Shown: positions 53,101 to 64,000, counted from the stretch's first letter. The stretch: DNA of 64,000 nucleotides from Pipra filicauda (GCF_003945595.2 NW_024104430.1:620001-684000), one strand, 5' to 3'. The notes: generated by a model not told the origin, from the letters alone. Made by a program: numbers and translations.

Positions 53101-55323
53101 ATAAATTCAGAACGTGTAAAACATTCTGAAAAAATCAAGTTCTGTATTCATTCATGAGGTCATAATCTTCTGTAATAAGCTGTCCTCATGTGTAAGTGAT
53201 TGCTAAAGCTGAGGTTTAGATACTGCTTTGATGCTTACTGTACCCTCTGCCTAGGTAGATCTGCACTTCTAATTCTGACTCTGCAGTGATTTGATCAGAT
53301 CATGCACTCCACTTATGCACTGTGGTCTGTTGCCAGGTGACCTGTAAGTCTTTCTGAATGCACATCAGCATATTTTTGTGCCAGATAACAAATTGAGTAA
53401 TCCAGTGCCTCTGTCATTCTTGTCGCTTTATTTGTATTTATTGTGACTAGCTTTTACACACTGTAAACAACACCAGTGGAGCTGCCTGTGCTGTTACATA
53501 GAAAAAGGGTTGCTGTAAAAATGACTAGAAGATAATATGTAACTGGGGAATGAATATTACTCATTCCCACTGAAATGTAGCAAGTAGATGGACAGAACAT
53601 CCTGCTGATAATGTCCATGTAAAAAATATATCAAGAGATGAGAGCTAGAAATGAGAAGAGTATTTTCATTCACCAGTCAGCTATGTGATACTTAAAATGC
53701 AGGAGACTTTTTAAATTAGTATCTTTAGCTATGGAGTTGAATCTTTCACTTTCAGGTAGATTAACATGTAATTATCATAGAGACTCATAGGAAAATTTTC
53801 ATGTTCTAGAATTTTTTGTTTCCTTGTTTTGTTTTAATTCTGCTTAGCTTGCTATTTATTATTTAACAGGATGAGGATTAATTTTCTTTCTCAATTTTAA
53901 ATTTAGAGTAAGAATTTTATGTCCTTCAACTGGTGAGTCTGAGATATAGAAGAAAAAACAGTGTATAAGAAAAAAAGGAAAGGGGGAACTGTGAATTTTA
54001 AACATTGTATTCTTAATTTACCTTCTCACATAAATTATTTCACTATTTTATTATCTATAAAAATGTTTTTACATGACAAAGGACGTTGATAAGTGAAGTC
54101 CTGAATTTCTCTAAATTTCTCATAAGAGCAACTTCTTTCTTTCCTTTTTTTTATCTTTTTCTTCTCTTCTCTTTCATTGCTAAAGTGATAGTAATAAACA
54201 TACCTTTAGAGATACAGAAGGCAAAGACATGCATGACAAGGAAATTAAAGCATGGTTAACAGCAATAGCTGGCTTTTCAAAGGACACTACTTGAAAAGAT
54301 AAACAGACTGGTAGAAAAGCCAGTGTTCAAGATCTTTGCTGAAATGAAGCCAAGAGCTGAAAGTACATTTCTTCCCCATATTAGTGTTAAATTAAATATT
54401 AATGACCTTCTTTTTCAAAGATTTGTTGGGGGGGGGGGAGAAAGGACAGATTATTTGTTTCTATTAAAAAAATAGCTTGAAAGCTAAAACATCTTTGACA
54501 TATAAGCTGCCAAAATTCAGCCTTAAGTTTACTCTTGTCTGAAATCCCCTGGAAATACAAGTGGGTGTGTTTTGCTGGAGTAATCCCATGTAAATGCAAC
54601 ACTGCCAACAGCACTATAGTAATGACTGTTACGTCTTTGAAGGCACTCAGAAGCTTCTGTTCAAAGACACTTTTAAATAATTAATTCTTATTTTTCTTTT
54701 TTCAATTTACATGGAATGTGTAATGACATCCCTGAAGTACCAGATTTCCTTCCTTCCCTTCTTTTCTTTCTCATAGAAAGCATAGAGTATTTTAATTAAG
54801 ACACTTCTTGCCAACTTGGATAGTAAAGAAAGGTGATGAAAGAGAAGGTCCGGATAGTTCTGTGTTGAGACCCTTAGTTACTGCAGGAGCGACAGCTTGA
54901 AAAACCTGGGTACCTGTGAGGTGATCCTGGAAGCCTGGGATCCCCTCTGCGATTAAAGGGAGGCAGTTTTACTCGCTTCAGTATGAGCCCTCTGGCTCCT
55001 GGCAGTTCACTCTCTGACCGTTCATGTGGTCCATTTGCAGGACAGCTGCCTAGCTGGCTATACATGGGCTTCATTTTCTTTCGTTTCTTTTGTTTGTTTG
55101 ACAGATACCGAGCGTCTGTATTCAGTAGTGTTCGAAGAGATCTGTGGGCGTTTTGGAAAATCATATACCTGGGATGTGAAATCCTTGGTTATGGGTAAGA
55201 AACCCCTAGAATCAGCAGAAATTATTCGAGATGTTCTAGATCTTCCAATAACCAAAGAAGAGCTACTAAATGAAAGTAAAATCATGCAGGAGAAGCTGTT
55301 CTGTACTACTGCATTAATGCCAG
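31504..55323 (+). CDS. PUDP: Pseudouridine-5'-phosphatase, N-terminal part; two coding exons, partial
   Basis: Exon 1 (31504-31582) and exon 2 (55105-55323) join in phase 1 to give 99 codons plus one base. Family knowledge: PUDP (HDHD1) is a cytosolic HAD-superfamily phosphatase that dephosphorylates 5'-pseudouridine monophosphate during RNA breakdown. HAD motif I is visible as [14 protein letters not shown], with nucleophile D20 and acid/base D22. It is followed by the alpha-helical cap region ([20 protein letters not shown], then [16 protein letters not shown]) and the conserved TALMPG end. The human protein has ~228 residues and matches this part closely. HAD motifs II-IV (the ATSS, GKPDPDIF and FEDAPNG blocks) are in later exons beyond 64000. 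The start is the island ATG with G at -3. Intron 1 is 23.5 kb. No stops or frameshifts were seen. Confidence 0.96.
32808..32900. repeat. Compound TA/CA/TG microsatellite
   Basis: Nearly uninterrupted TA repeats with ACAC and GTGT interruptions (ATATATAC, ACACATACAT, a long AT run, ACACACATGCATGTGT, TATATATG). It can fold on itself because the AC and GT blocks are complementary. Its length is probably variable between individuals. Confidence 0.9.
33101..33245 (-). mobile_element. CR1 LINE 3' fragment
   Basis: The reverse complement of a CR1 3' end: ATAGAATCATAGAATGTTAA, then GGAGTTGGAATGGACCTTAA, AGTTCATCTAGTACCAACTC and CCATGGGCAGGGACAGCTCC, continuing to CCTGGCCTCGAACACTGCCA. It is about 145 bp, 5'-truncated and non-coding. 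Confidence 0.92.
35132..35159. repeat. T28 homopolymer
   Basis: Twenty-eight consecutive T bases. The tract forms an extended pyrimidine run before the AG at 35177-35178. Its length is likely to be unreliable in assemblies. Confidence 0.9.
35179..35257 (+). other. Exon-like 79-nt segment in PUDP intron 1
   Basis: A strong acceptor (T-tract, then CTTCTCTTTCCAG) and a strong donor (TTTT|GTAAGT) bracket 79 bases. One reading frame is fully open ([18 protein letters not shown], then DWKVMLSF). Spliced after PUDP exon 1 (phase 1) it would read three codons and reach a TGA, so it would truncate PUDP or act as a non-coding or poison exon. I do not recognise the peptide, and chance cannot be excluded. 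Confidence 0.25.
35370..35592 (-). mobile_element. CR1 LINE 3' fragment
   Basis: The CR1 reverse complement can be read through CAAGTTGGAAGGGAGCTTAA, GGATCATTGGGTTCAACTCC, CATTGTCCAAACACTCCTTG, AACTCTGACAGCCTTGGTGC and CTGTTCCAGTGACTGATCAC to CAATCTGAACTTCCCCT. It is about 220 bp and shows the same order of phrases as the left part of the 11-kb CR1. Confidence 0.92.
42692..42709. repeat. (ATG)6 trinucleotide repeat
   Basis: Six consecutive ATG/GAT triplets in PUDP intron 1. It is a short potential microsatellite with no coding context. Confidence 0.7.
45960..46075 (+). mobile_element. CR1 LINE 3' fragment, plus orientation
   Basis: Forward CR1 3' end: TTGGATGGAGCTTTGAGCAA, CCTGATCCAATGCAAGATAT, CCTTGCCCCTGACAGGGGGG, TTGGACTAAGTGATACTTCA and AGGTCCTTTCCAACCC, with the remnant TTCTGTGG of the CR1 terminal octamer. 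Most CR1 copies in this window are in the opposite orientation. Confidence 0.92.
46658..46683. repeat. T26 homopolymer
   Basis: Twenty-six consecutive T bases in PUDP intron 1. I saw no retrocopy on its right side that would explain it as the tail of a minus-strand insertion. Confidence 0.9.
47203..47243. repeat. (TATC)n tetranucleotide microsatellite
   Basis: About ten TATC units with two interruptions (CTAAC and CTACC). The long uninterrupted 3' part suggests length polymorphism. Confidence 0.9.
47521..48579 (+). mobile_element. Solo LTR of an avian endogenous retrovirus, ~1.06 kb
   Basis: I recognise this as a widespread avian ERV LTR type. It starts GTGTGTGAAGCAAGGTTTTG and has GGCTTTGTGAAAAGCTGCCA, the inverted CTGCTGCGCAACAGCAG, and GACACCAAGGTCAGTGAAGA. 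The middle is an internal array of diverged units of the type (T)GGAGCAG..CCTGCAGCCC..GGAGGACC (about 47815-48185). It ends with GGTGTTTTAAGATTTG, GTGAGTGATCTCTCCCTACC and CATCCAGCCAGGTTTAACCC. No retroviral genes accompany it, so internal sequence was lost by LTR-LTR recombination. Open frames on both strands inside it come from the repeat array, not genes. Exact ends and target duplication are uncertain. Confidence 0.88.
48988..49008. repeat. Perfect 7-bp hairpin resembling a tRNA T-arm
   Basis: CTGTAGG and CCTACAG enclose the loop TTTCGAT, reminiscent of the GGTTCGA..CC T-arm/B-box. I could not find a matching acceptor stem or D-arm, so it is not called a tRNA. Confidence 0.4.
50504..50555. 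repeat. Two-copy 31-bp-period direct repeat
   Basis: AAAGAATAGAACATTCCTTTT occurs at 50504 and again at 50535, the second within an interval of T/C-rich sequence. It is a simple local duplication. Confidence 0.8.
52000..52017. repeat. (GA)n dinucleotide run
   Basis: About nine GA units in PUDP intron 1. It is a short microsatellite with no coding context. Confidence 0.75.
55105..55323 (+). CDS. PUDP: PUDP exon 2: cap domain segment
   Basis: The acceptor is a T-rich tract ending GACAG, and the donor is CCAG|GTATGT. The 219-bp exon completes Asp27 and encodes [19 protein letters not shown], then [53 protein letters not shown] and the first base of Gly. It aligns without gaps to the human exon and ends in phase 1. 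The next exon (the GAEKLI...LATSS region in the family) was not found before position 64000. Confidence 0.96.
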
Positions 55324-57814
55324 GTATGTTTCTTTTCAATATTTGCAAACTCTTTATGGAATTATTTAAATGCTAGTCAAGCAGAAGTTTGTAATCTGTC
55401 TTCCATAAAACAGTTTCTCTTACAGATTCTGTTTCATTGCTGTCATTTTAGCAAGTCTTACTCAAATCCACGTGTTATTTACCAGTCTAAAGAGATATTT
55501 TACCTGTCAAGGAGTACAGAAAACTTCTTTCCCTATTTACTTGGAGCAAAGCTTTTTTCTAGGTGTTTTAAAAGAAAAAAAAGGACTAGGTACATATGCG
55601 TGAATTCTGTTTTGTAAACCAGCCATTCTTTATAATTGTTGTTGGCAGCTTTCCCTGACTATGAGCATAGCCTTGTTTTGTTAAGCACAAATAAAATTAC
55701 CTGCACATTTAAAAGTATGCGAGCCCATGAGTTCTTTCAGTTGGGATTAATCTCACTTAACCTGAACACTGAAGCTCAAGTAACAGTGTCTGAGCGTGTC
55801 ACTGGCGAGGGAGGGTTCCTCAGGTTATCCTAAGACATGAGTGTTTCCTCACCTTTTACCAGTGATATTGCAGAATGCCCAAATGAGTAGCTTCAACCAG
55901 GTACCTCAAGATAAGCAAGAGGAGGAATCTTATCTGTAGTGTGAATGGATACTTTTATATTCAATTACATTTAGATCTGAAATGCTCTAGAGAGAAATCC
56001 TCGACCATACAAGATTAGCGATACCTAAACCTAGGATTGCTGGTAACTTTATGTACAATGTTAAACTTTCTGGAGCAAATAATTTATGAAGGGAAAAAAA
56101 AGGAGGAGATGGAGAGGAATATAAAAAAGTATTAGAAGTGAAATAACTGCATGTCACTGTACGAGTTTGACTGTTATCATTTTTTCTCTTTGAACGTGTA
56201 CTCATTTGTTCTGACAATTTCTACCGTGCATTCATGTTTTAATTTTTAGATGCTTTTTATACCTAGTTTCATAATGCATTAGGAGAATGAAAGTTAAAAA
56301 TATGTGATATGTTAGGAATAAATAACAAGCAGCAAAAATAAAAGGTGCCGTTTTTTTAGCAGCTTAAAAAACTTGAGTATTTTGTGCAGCCAATTTAGTT
56401 ATCTCTTTAATGTGTTTTATGTGCAAGGTTTTTCAAATTGCATCTCTCTCAATCATAGTTCCACTTAAAACTGTAAGCCTAGTTAAACTCTTCAAAACAA
56501 TGAGAAATATGGATTGATGTGTTTTTCATTTTTCATGTCAAACTTCTGGGGCTAAATTTTCAGCTATATCTTTTGCAAGCCAAACAAAAAAAATGTAGTC
56601 TGGGTTTAGAAAATGCCAGATGGACAGACTGGGTAAAATGTTAGGAGGCATGGAGAAGAGTTGCTGTAATGAAACAACGTAGGTAATAGATGCTATTAAG
56701 TAGATATTGTGTGCCAGCTGAAGATTGTGATAATGTGGCTGAGCTGGCTTAAACAGAGTTAGAGAGGTGAGGGAACAGATTAGCTGAAGGAAACATGAGG
56801 TTTTATGCTGTTCCTGACTTCAAAAAGTGAATTCTGGGCTTGCTGAAGCTGGGCTATTATGGATGAAAACAGCAAAATTCTTACTGTGAGAAGCAAGTAA
56901 ACATTTTCATCATCCCCAGAATTGTTCAACTGATTATCTTTTCAGTTCAACTAAATACACGTGATAACTTTCTTCAGGGTATTTTTTAAAGCAGAATTGA
57001 TGTGAACTAACATACTTTATGCTCACTGGCCATTGTGGAGAGCAGAGGCGTCCTTGGTCACTAAACTGATATGATCTGTCCTTTACTTGGAGGCAGCATA
57101 TGGGATACAAGCTAAATTGCCATGAATTTTGAGAGACCAGGCTGATGTCAGTTAATAAGGTAGAGGGAAATGGCTCCAGCTGCTTACCATCTAGTTTCTT
57201 TAAGGACTGTTCTCCAATCAACCAGATTTTTAAATCTGATATTTTCTTCTGCCCTTTTGTATCTTCTGAGAGTGTTTATTCATATAATCCTTGTGGATTT
57301 GTTCTGCAGTCTCTTAATGTTCTTTAATTAAGAATGGGCTTCTTGCATATGTTGTGTAAGATATAAGACTGATGACATTTTGAGTTTACACTGTTCTCTG
57401 ACTAAATCGATCTTTCAGATGGTTACAGGTAAATACAGGAAAGTGAAAGTTAATTGTCATATTAATGGCATAGGATGACTGAAGTGCTGTATCTCTGGCC
57501 ATCTTTTGACAGTTAATATTCAGGTGAGGTTCTATTTTTTAATCAATTTCTAAAGTTTGTCCAAAAAATAAGATTGAAATTTGATTTGGTGGAGAGCAGA
57601 GCTAAAAAATGACCAATGATATTTAAAAAAGTGACTCAAGCAAATCAGCATTTGTTTCTGGATGTGGAATGAGCTATGCACATAATTTTGCCAAACATGA
57701 TAGCTCTATTAATTCCCAAATCAAGTAATTGACAGGTGTGTCGGTGACGGTTAAGGATAGTGTGGAAGTTGTACAAATATTTAATTGGCAAAACAGTTCT
57801 TTGTCTGACAGGTT

Positions 57815-58393
57815 AGAAACCTGGTTTCAGCTGGGATAGAGTTTGTTTTTTTCTTTGTTGCAGGTATATTGATGTGTTTTAGATTTAGTACAAGAATAAA
57901 GTTGATAACACGCTGATGTTTAAGTAGCGCTTGCCCCAAGTCAAGGATTTTTCAGTGTCCCGTGCTCTGCCAGTGAGCAGGTGAACAAGAAGTCAGGAGG
58001 GAGCATGGCTTATCTGAACTGGCCAAAGGGATATTCCATACCGTAGAACATCATGCCCAGGGTATAAACTGGGGTTTTTACGTGGGAGAGGGACGAGTTG
58101 TGGCTTTAGGATGGGCTGGACATCAGTCAACAGGTGGTGAGCAATTGCATTGTGCATCACTTTTCTTTCTTAGGTTTTATCTCTCTCTCCCCCTTTTCCT
58201 TTCATTTTGCAATTAGTTGTATTAGTATTGTCATTATTATATTTTACTTTGTTTTGATTATTAATCTGTTCTTATCTCAACCTACAAGTTACTTTTTTTC
58301 CTGATTCTTCTCCTCATCCACCAGGGAGGACACATGCACTGAGTTAGCAGCTGTGTGGTACTTAGTTGCCAGCTGGGCTTAAACCATGGCACA
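57815..58393 (+). mobile_element. Solo LTR of an avian endogenous retrovirus, ~580 bp
   Basis: This is a different LTR type from the one at 47.5 kb. It starts CTGGTTTCAGCTGGGATAGA and has TTGATAACACGCTGATGTTT, AGTCAAGGATTTTTCAGTGT, and AACTGGCCAAAGGGATATTC. A TATAAA box lies at 58063-58068 (GGGTATAAACTGGGG), followed by GTGGTGAGCAATTGCATTGT, CTTATCTCAACCTACAAG and GTTGCCAGCTGGGCTTAAAC to the end. U3, TATA and the R/U5-like tail are in the normal order. No internal viral sequence flanks it. It shares the sense of PUDP. The ends are approximate and no clear target duplication was seen. Confidence 0.88.
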
Positions 58394-60002
58394 GGCTATA
58401 TTACAGCCATACCACTTAATGTGCAGCACTTCTGAGGCATGAGTGGTTGAAGACAGAATTTTGACTATTTCAATATGGCTGAACTGACAGACAAGCCTCA
58501 ACACATCTGGCTGTGGTCAAAATACAAATTTCATCTAAGAAGAGTCTATATCCATTTCTAATATGGAATTTTCTGGTAACTATTTGAGAGTTTTTCACAG
58601 TTTGATTTATTTTTAGTTTTGAAAGAATCTTAAGGAATGGTAGTTTTGATTCAGTGGAGAAAGAAATTAATCCAAGAGAACACTGACAAAATGACAGGCC
58701 TACCACTGTGCTGGTTTTCTAAATATTTCTGTAGGAGTACAGACATTGTTATCTGCAAGAGTAATATAGTAGGTTTTCTGTTTCTGCAAATGCATTTTTA
58801 GCATTTCTGTGTTATAGGGAAGTGCATAGTCTGAAGAATAAGGAATGACAGGTGGAACAGAAGAAAACCATGCATATGTATATCTACCTATACATGTTTA
58901 AGTGTGCTTTTGCATAATATAAACCTAGAATATATACAGAGCCAGAAAAACTGAACTCCAAGTTATACAACTGCCAACAGTTACTGTGATCATGTCAGGA
59001 TTATGAAACTACTGCTATTCTTTCATAGTAGTCTCTGGTTTGGCTCATCATCATTATCACAAAGCACAGATCCTTAAGGATTGTGTGACTGTGTATCCCT
59101 TTCAGACATTTTTCATTCCTGGGTTGTTTTTACAATAACTGGGATTTAGTTGTTGCAGCTCTTGTTCAGCCAGTGCAGAATGTGATGTGCAAGCTATTTT
59201 TCAGTTCAAGTACAGTTGACTGTTTCTTGCAGCCATGAGGAGGTAATTTTATACCTCAATTTTAGTACCAAATGAAGCCAGTCAGAAAGCATAAAAAGAG
59301 AAGAAAGGAAAACAGTTCAAATTTCAATGGAAACTCCAATTTATTTTTTTCTTCAGCAGTTCCATTCAACCAGCAGTCTAGTGAGCTTAACTATAGCTTC
59401 CTTGATGTTGTGCCCCTAACAGGTAAATAGACTTCCTAGCATGCTATCTTTTCTTTTTGTTGCTGTTATTGTTTTAATGCTAGGAAACTCTAGTGAGTCA
59501 ATACTCAGCTCAGTGAGCCTGTAACCCCTAGATATCAGTCAATTAGATATCTGCAAACTCAGAATGCTGCTTTCTGTTTGGCTGATTTCAAAGATTTGTC
59601 CTTTACATCAAGTCCTAAAGGATTGCAACCCAAACATGCTTTTATCAGGAAATCAGAAACACAGTTGATGCAGGTTCTAAATTATGTAAAATTTAGTACT
59701 TATATTTCTTCTATGACCATGCATGTGTCAGTATGTCCAGACTAAAATGATAATAATGATTCAGTGAATAAGGAGTCTCTGCCACCAGAAAGATCTCTGG
59801 TACTTTTTAGAAGGCAATAAGATGAGAAAACAAAATTCTTTATTAGTAGTCAATTACCTTCCAAAGTGGGGAATAGGTTAGTAGTTTCAATCTCCAGTTT
59901 GTAGCTCAGGGAAAGGATAACATACCCTTGCAGATAGCATTTTTAACAAAAAAAGAAGCAGGTTGATCTGAGAGTTACATTTCCATAGTCTCATGAGATT
60001 TA

Positions 60003-60110
60003 GGAATAGAATAGAATAAAACAGAACAGAACAGGACTATTTCAGTTGGAAGGGACCTACAACTATCATCTAGTCCAACTACCTGACCAATTCGGGGCTG
60101 ACCAAGTTAA
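60003..60110 (-). mobile_element. CR1 LINE 3' end with expanded GAATA/GAACA tail repeat
   Basis: A run of ATAGAATAGAATAAAACAGA-type units (about 60006-60036) precedes CTATTTCAGTTGGAAGGGAC, CTACAACTATCATCTAGTCC, AACTACCTGACCAATTCGGG and GCTGACCAAGTTAAAGCATT. This is the reverse complement of a CR1 subtype that ends in pentamer repeats. The match fades after about 60112. Confidence 0.9.
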
Positions 60111-63100
60111 AGCATTCATGGCAATTAAACCAAGTAGTGAATAGCCCCACCTCTGTCACACCGTCACCTTCACAGCAGCAATCCTGACTTCTCCTGAGGA
60201 TTGCAAGAAAGTGTAGGTAATGAATAGCACTGTGTTGATGGGCTTGCAATTGTTGTAGCACACCAGACTACATAAAAAATATTTTTTAAAGATTTTATGG
60301 CTTAAGTTAACAAACAACGGCTTCTTTTTGTAAGTGAAATTTTTTTGTGTTTTGTTGAGTGCTTTTAATGTTCAGATGCTGCTGAGGTTTTTGCCATAGA
60401 ATTGGTTTTATAAACTTAAAAGACTGTCATGGAATTGGCTAGAAATCTGGTCAACCTGCAAAGCTCTGAGTGGTAATGCTAACTTTTCTTTGACTAAAGA
60501 ATATGATGAAATCTTGAAAAACTTTAAGTTTGGCATCTTATCACATTCAATGTAGGAACTGTAAATGATTATGAAAAAAAGGAGCAGTCTTTTAATACAG
60601 AAGCTATTTTTATTCTTAAGATTTTCATTTGTGCATATGGACATAAATCATCAAGATGTGTGTTTGCCCAGTTTATGATGGAGATCACTTTCTTGTCTAT
60701 TTTGAAAAACATACCCTTACTGGGACATATTCATAGAAAAAAGGTTTGGTTAAAGATATATTAGAAAAGAATAGAAGAGCTTTATAGTATCTCCTTTTTT
60801 GTCTGGAAACATTTCAAAAGAAATAGATCTGAATGTGGAGATAGAGAAGTGATATAAGTTAAGAACAGTGTTATGTTCAGTGATAGACAAATACAAGAAA
60901 AGGGATGGTACAAAAATTTGAAATGATATGAGATAAAATATAACAAAAATACACGTGTTGTTCATTGTCCTGAAGTATTCTGCATGACACAGAGACCATG
61001 TTTGTATAAAGCTAAAAGGAAAATAAAAATTCCCTTTGTTGTTCATCACTTTGTGCTAGCTTTGAGGAGTTTTGTCTTGTTAATTTTCACTTCATAGTGA
61101 GTAATGCCATTTGATTAAAAAATGTGATAACTTTAAAAAAATCATGTGGAAAACAGTGTTGTAATACCATGTAAGTAATTAGATAGGGATTCTCATTAGA
61201 TCATTTTAGTGTAGCATTGTTTGGTTTCCTGAACACTTGCTGTACATGTTTGTATTAGTCAATGAGAAGGAAAAAAGTGACAGTTAGCCCAAGGGTTTTG
61301 CTGTTCAGTATGAGTCTTATTTTTAGTTGATCCAATGTATTAGTCACCATGATTTCAGCTGAATCTAAAAAGTGCAAACACCACATTTTGAGTCTAATGG
61401 AGGGATAATACTTCCTTTTTAAAAAAAAGAAATATATATTTTTATATATGATTTTTTGCAATTTTCAGAACAAAAGCTGATCTCTTTCTTTGAAATGCAT
61501 CTGTGGTCTCAGAAGAAATAAATCCTTTCTGTTGGTTTAATTTGTTTTCTTTTTCTTTTCCCAAACTTGATAACTTCATTGACATTTGTGATTAATTAGG
61601 TGTTAAAGATGCTGACATTTAAAGTTGATCCTTTTTCTTTGCAGCTACTGTAACGAAATTGAGCTTACAATTCTTTTCACCTATTTTTCTTTCCAATAGT
61701 TACCAGTGTTGAACTATTGCATTTAGCATATATTAAGCTTCTGTGTCTGTTCTAAAATTTCACATTTAAAGACATAGCATAAAGAAACAGTATTTACTGC
61801 TTTGGTTATCTGAAAAAAATGAGTACATTTGGAAATAAAGCATAGCAATGTGGGGTACTCCTGATTTTTTTGTAATTACTTGAAGAATTCATATACTGCA
61901 TAAGATAGTTATTGCCTGTGTGCCACATTAGAAGTGTATCCTTATCCTGGAAGAACAGGGATCTTTATTTCTTTTGATCTTTCTTTATTTTTTGTTCTTG
62001 CTGTATGTGCCTAAGCTTTCAGTCAGAAGGGTGAAAGGTGGTCCCAGGAAGTCTAACAGAGGGGGGTCCGTCTGTGATGGATGGGCCCTGATGTAGCAAC
62101 AAGTAAGTTAGAAGTTATCAAGATCACAGGAATTTTCAGCGTAGTTCTTCATGGTCTTTGAGTTCTTACTTGGTTGGTTTGATTGTCATTTGATTGAAAA
62201 ATCTTTGTAGCTACAGAGGGTATAATAACACAGGATATACCAGGGGAATTCTTACAGATCTTTAAAGCAGTTCTTCAGTTCCCCTTCTGTTGATATTTTC
62301 TTTTAAAAAAACACTATAAAGATACTGAGGAAGATATTATCTTCCTAATAAAGAATTATGTGCTGAATTGGTACAATAATTGTGTCAGTAATTTGATGTG
62401 GTGGCTAAGTGTCTAGAGCTATACTGGTGGTAGCTGATGCCAACAAAAATGGATTTTCTTGACCTATAGCTTTTACAAAGAGGAAAGCAAACCTGGAATG
62501 AAAATATTTTTCATCTGTTTTGAGTTTGTCAAGTTATGCTAGCTACTCTTGCAAATGCAGTTTAATTTTTTTCTGTGCAGCTGGTTTGCCTTTTGCTTTT
62601 TCTCTAATCTATCTTGCTCTATTTACATATACATGAATAATCATTTTTTAAATGGCATATTCTTATTAAAGTGCATTTTCTGAATAATGTAAATATTTGC
62701 TTTCTGGAGGTATTAAGGACAACCGCATTTTAGCTCCCTTGTTGTGAGGGAAGCCAAAAAGAGAAATCAAACACGCACCTATACACAGTTACACACTAAA
62801 ATCATGATGTGCTGGGGGAATATAAGAGAGGACCCTGGAGAAATAACATTTCTGCAGCAGTGCTTTTCTGTGGCTGGCTACTTCCAATAGAAATATAGAA
62901 TAAACATACCCTGTGAGAGATGAACTGAAGCTGTGATGCAGTGGGACTGAAGAAAATTAGCTATTTGAAAAGAGCACAACTTTAGAGAAAACTAACTATA
63001 TCGTAGCAAGGGCGTAGGAGATAGGAAAAGTCTTCTGCTTAATCTTTGGACTTCTTTATATTACTACATACGACATGCTAGCCTTGCTAAACTTTGCAGC

Positions 63101-64000
63101 TTATTTAGAATAAGTTCCTTAGAATGAATGCATTTTATTTTAAAGAAGGGATGCTTAGGCTACTGCTTTACATTAAGGTATCCTAGTACTTCATTAATTT
63201 ACTATAGACTTACTACATGTTTCAGAATGAAGACTTAAATTATCTGGAATAAAAAGTTGAATTGTATTTAACGTCATATTTTGGTGAGAGGACATAATAG
63301 CATCATTTGGGAAAAATGCACTTGCTTAGTATAACCATTTAAGGAGGCACAGGAAGGCTTTCAAATGGATGATGCATTGATATTAGAGGAGGAATAGCAC
63401 TTGTTATTTCTGTCCATCTCAAAATCTAACATCACAGAAGTGCGTGTATTTAAAGTCATCAAATATGAACATGGAGCTGGAAATGTCAGCTATTAATTGT
63501 TTGCTTAGATTCTGGAGAATAGATGAGAAATCTGAGAGAGCCATACCTACAAGTCCTAGTTCGAGACAGGTGGATTAGTTAATGCACCTATTTAGTAATC
63601 TACACACTTTATTATCAATAGTACTTACAAATTCTCCAAGTTGGGCATATGACTATACTTGGGAAAAATGTGTGGCAGATTAGGTGGTTGATTTTAGAAT
63701 TGAAAGGCTAAGTCACATGGGAAATGCAAATCAGAGATACTGGTGTGGCAAAGGAAAGAATTAAATGGGCATGAGGAGTAGGAATGGTTGGAGGGAGCGG
63801 GGACCAGACGTAACCATGACAGTGAATCAGAAGGAAGGGAATAAGATTATTTTAGTGTAACCAGACATGAAAAATATAAGAACGCATGCACTTGGAAGGT
63901 AAAAACAGAGAATTGTGCTCAACTTGTTTCAAAGAGCCAAAAGTCAACTGGAATCTACTTGAACCTAAACTGCCTGAAACTAATATCCTGTGTCCAACAC

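Larger units (their letters stand above)
31583..55104 (+). other. PUDP intron 1, 23.5 kb
   Basis: Begins GTGTGT and ends TTTGACAG. It is mostly AT-rich unique sequence with several repeats listed separately: CR1 fragments at 33.1, 35.4 and 46.0 kb, a solo LTR at 47.5-48.6 kb, microsatellites and T-homopolymers. A/C-rich low-complexity tracts are at about 35700-35800 and 52808-52840. A GC-richer unique stretch lies at about 39880-40100. No other gene was recognised on either strand. Confidence 0.9.
55324..64000 (+). other. PUDP intron 2 (continues off the right edge)
   Basis: Begins GTATGT. It is AT-rich with a solo LTR at 57.8-58.4 kb and a CR1 scrap at 60.0 kb. I searched by eye for the family's LATSS and GKPDPD blocks and did not see them, so the next PUDP exon lies further right. 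No other gene was recognised on either strand. Confidence 0.85.

Noticed and set aside
55026..55376. Single 116-codon open frame through PUDP exon 2 from an upstream start
   Set aside because: Only 55105-55323 matches PUDP. The sequence before the GACAG acceptor and after the GTATGT donor is intronic read-through.
1..64000. CRISPR arrays, operons, phage or other prokaryote-type systems
   Set aside because: The window is clearly an avian chromosome. No array of identical direct repeats with spacers and no polycistronic gene set is present.

Overview
This looks like a window of a bird (neognath, possibly passerine-type) nuclear genome. The clues are many 3'-truncated CR1 LINE fragments, two avian ERV LTR types that I recognise by sequence, an AT-rich background with one sharp CpG island, and split genes with GT-AG introns. 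Species was inferred only from repeat content.

Two genes lie head to head. On the minus strand, three coding exons (7700-7548, 5844-5723, 3105-2983) encode roughly the first 131 residues of steryl-sulfatase (STS): a signal peptide, the metal-binding Asp pair in MADDLG, and the sulfatase signature C-T-P-S-R whose Cys becomes formylglycine. The rest of STS runs off the left edge. On the plus strand, pseudouridine-5'-phosphatase (PUDP, formerly HDHD1) starts in the CpG island. Exon 1 is 31504-31582 (HAD motif FDMDG), exon 2 is 55105-55323 (helical cap region), and the remaining exons lie beyond the right edge. STS and PUDP are also divergent neighbours at human Xp22.31, so the order is ancestral synteny. 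They are not functionally linked: one desulfates steroid sulfates in the ER, the other dephosphorylates 5'-pseudouridine monophosphate in the cytosol.

Layout: 1-7700 STS exons and introns; 7701-31080 intergenic or STS 5' region, with a purine-rich ~100-bp diverged tandem repeat (~8670-9230), a degenerate 1-kb CR1 (~11007-12020), an old LTR (~16017-16822) and two exon-like stretches of unknown meaning (~19700-19945 and 26649-26841); 31080-31860 CR1 fragment plus CpG-island promoter and PUDP exon 1; 31583-55104 the 23.5-kb PUDP intron 1, with CR1 scraps, a 1-kb solo LTR (~47521-48579) and microsatellites; 55324-64000 start of PUDP intron 2, with a solo LTR (~57815-58393) and a CR1 scrap.

I found no CRISPR array, operon, rRNA or convincing tRNA, and no evidence of a new biological system. 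The points most worth checking are an in-frame 117-codon extension upstream of the PUDP start that begins inside a CR1 fragment, an exon-like 79-nt segment in PUDP intron 1, and a CpG-rich open frame with an adjacent AATAAA at 26.7 kb.
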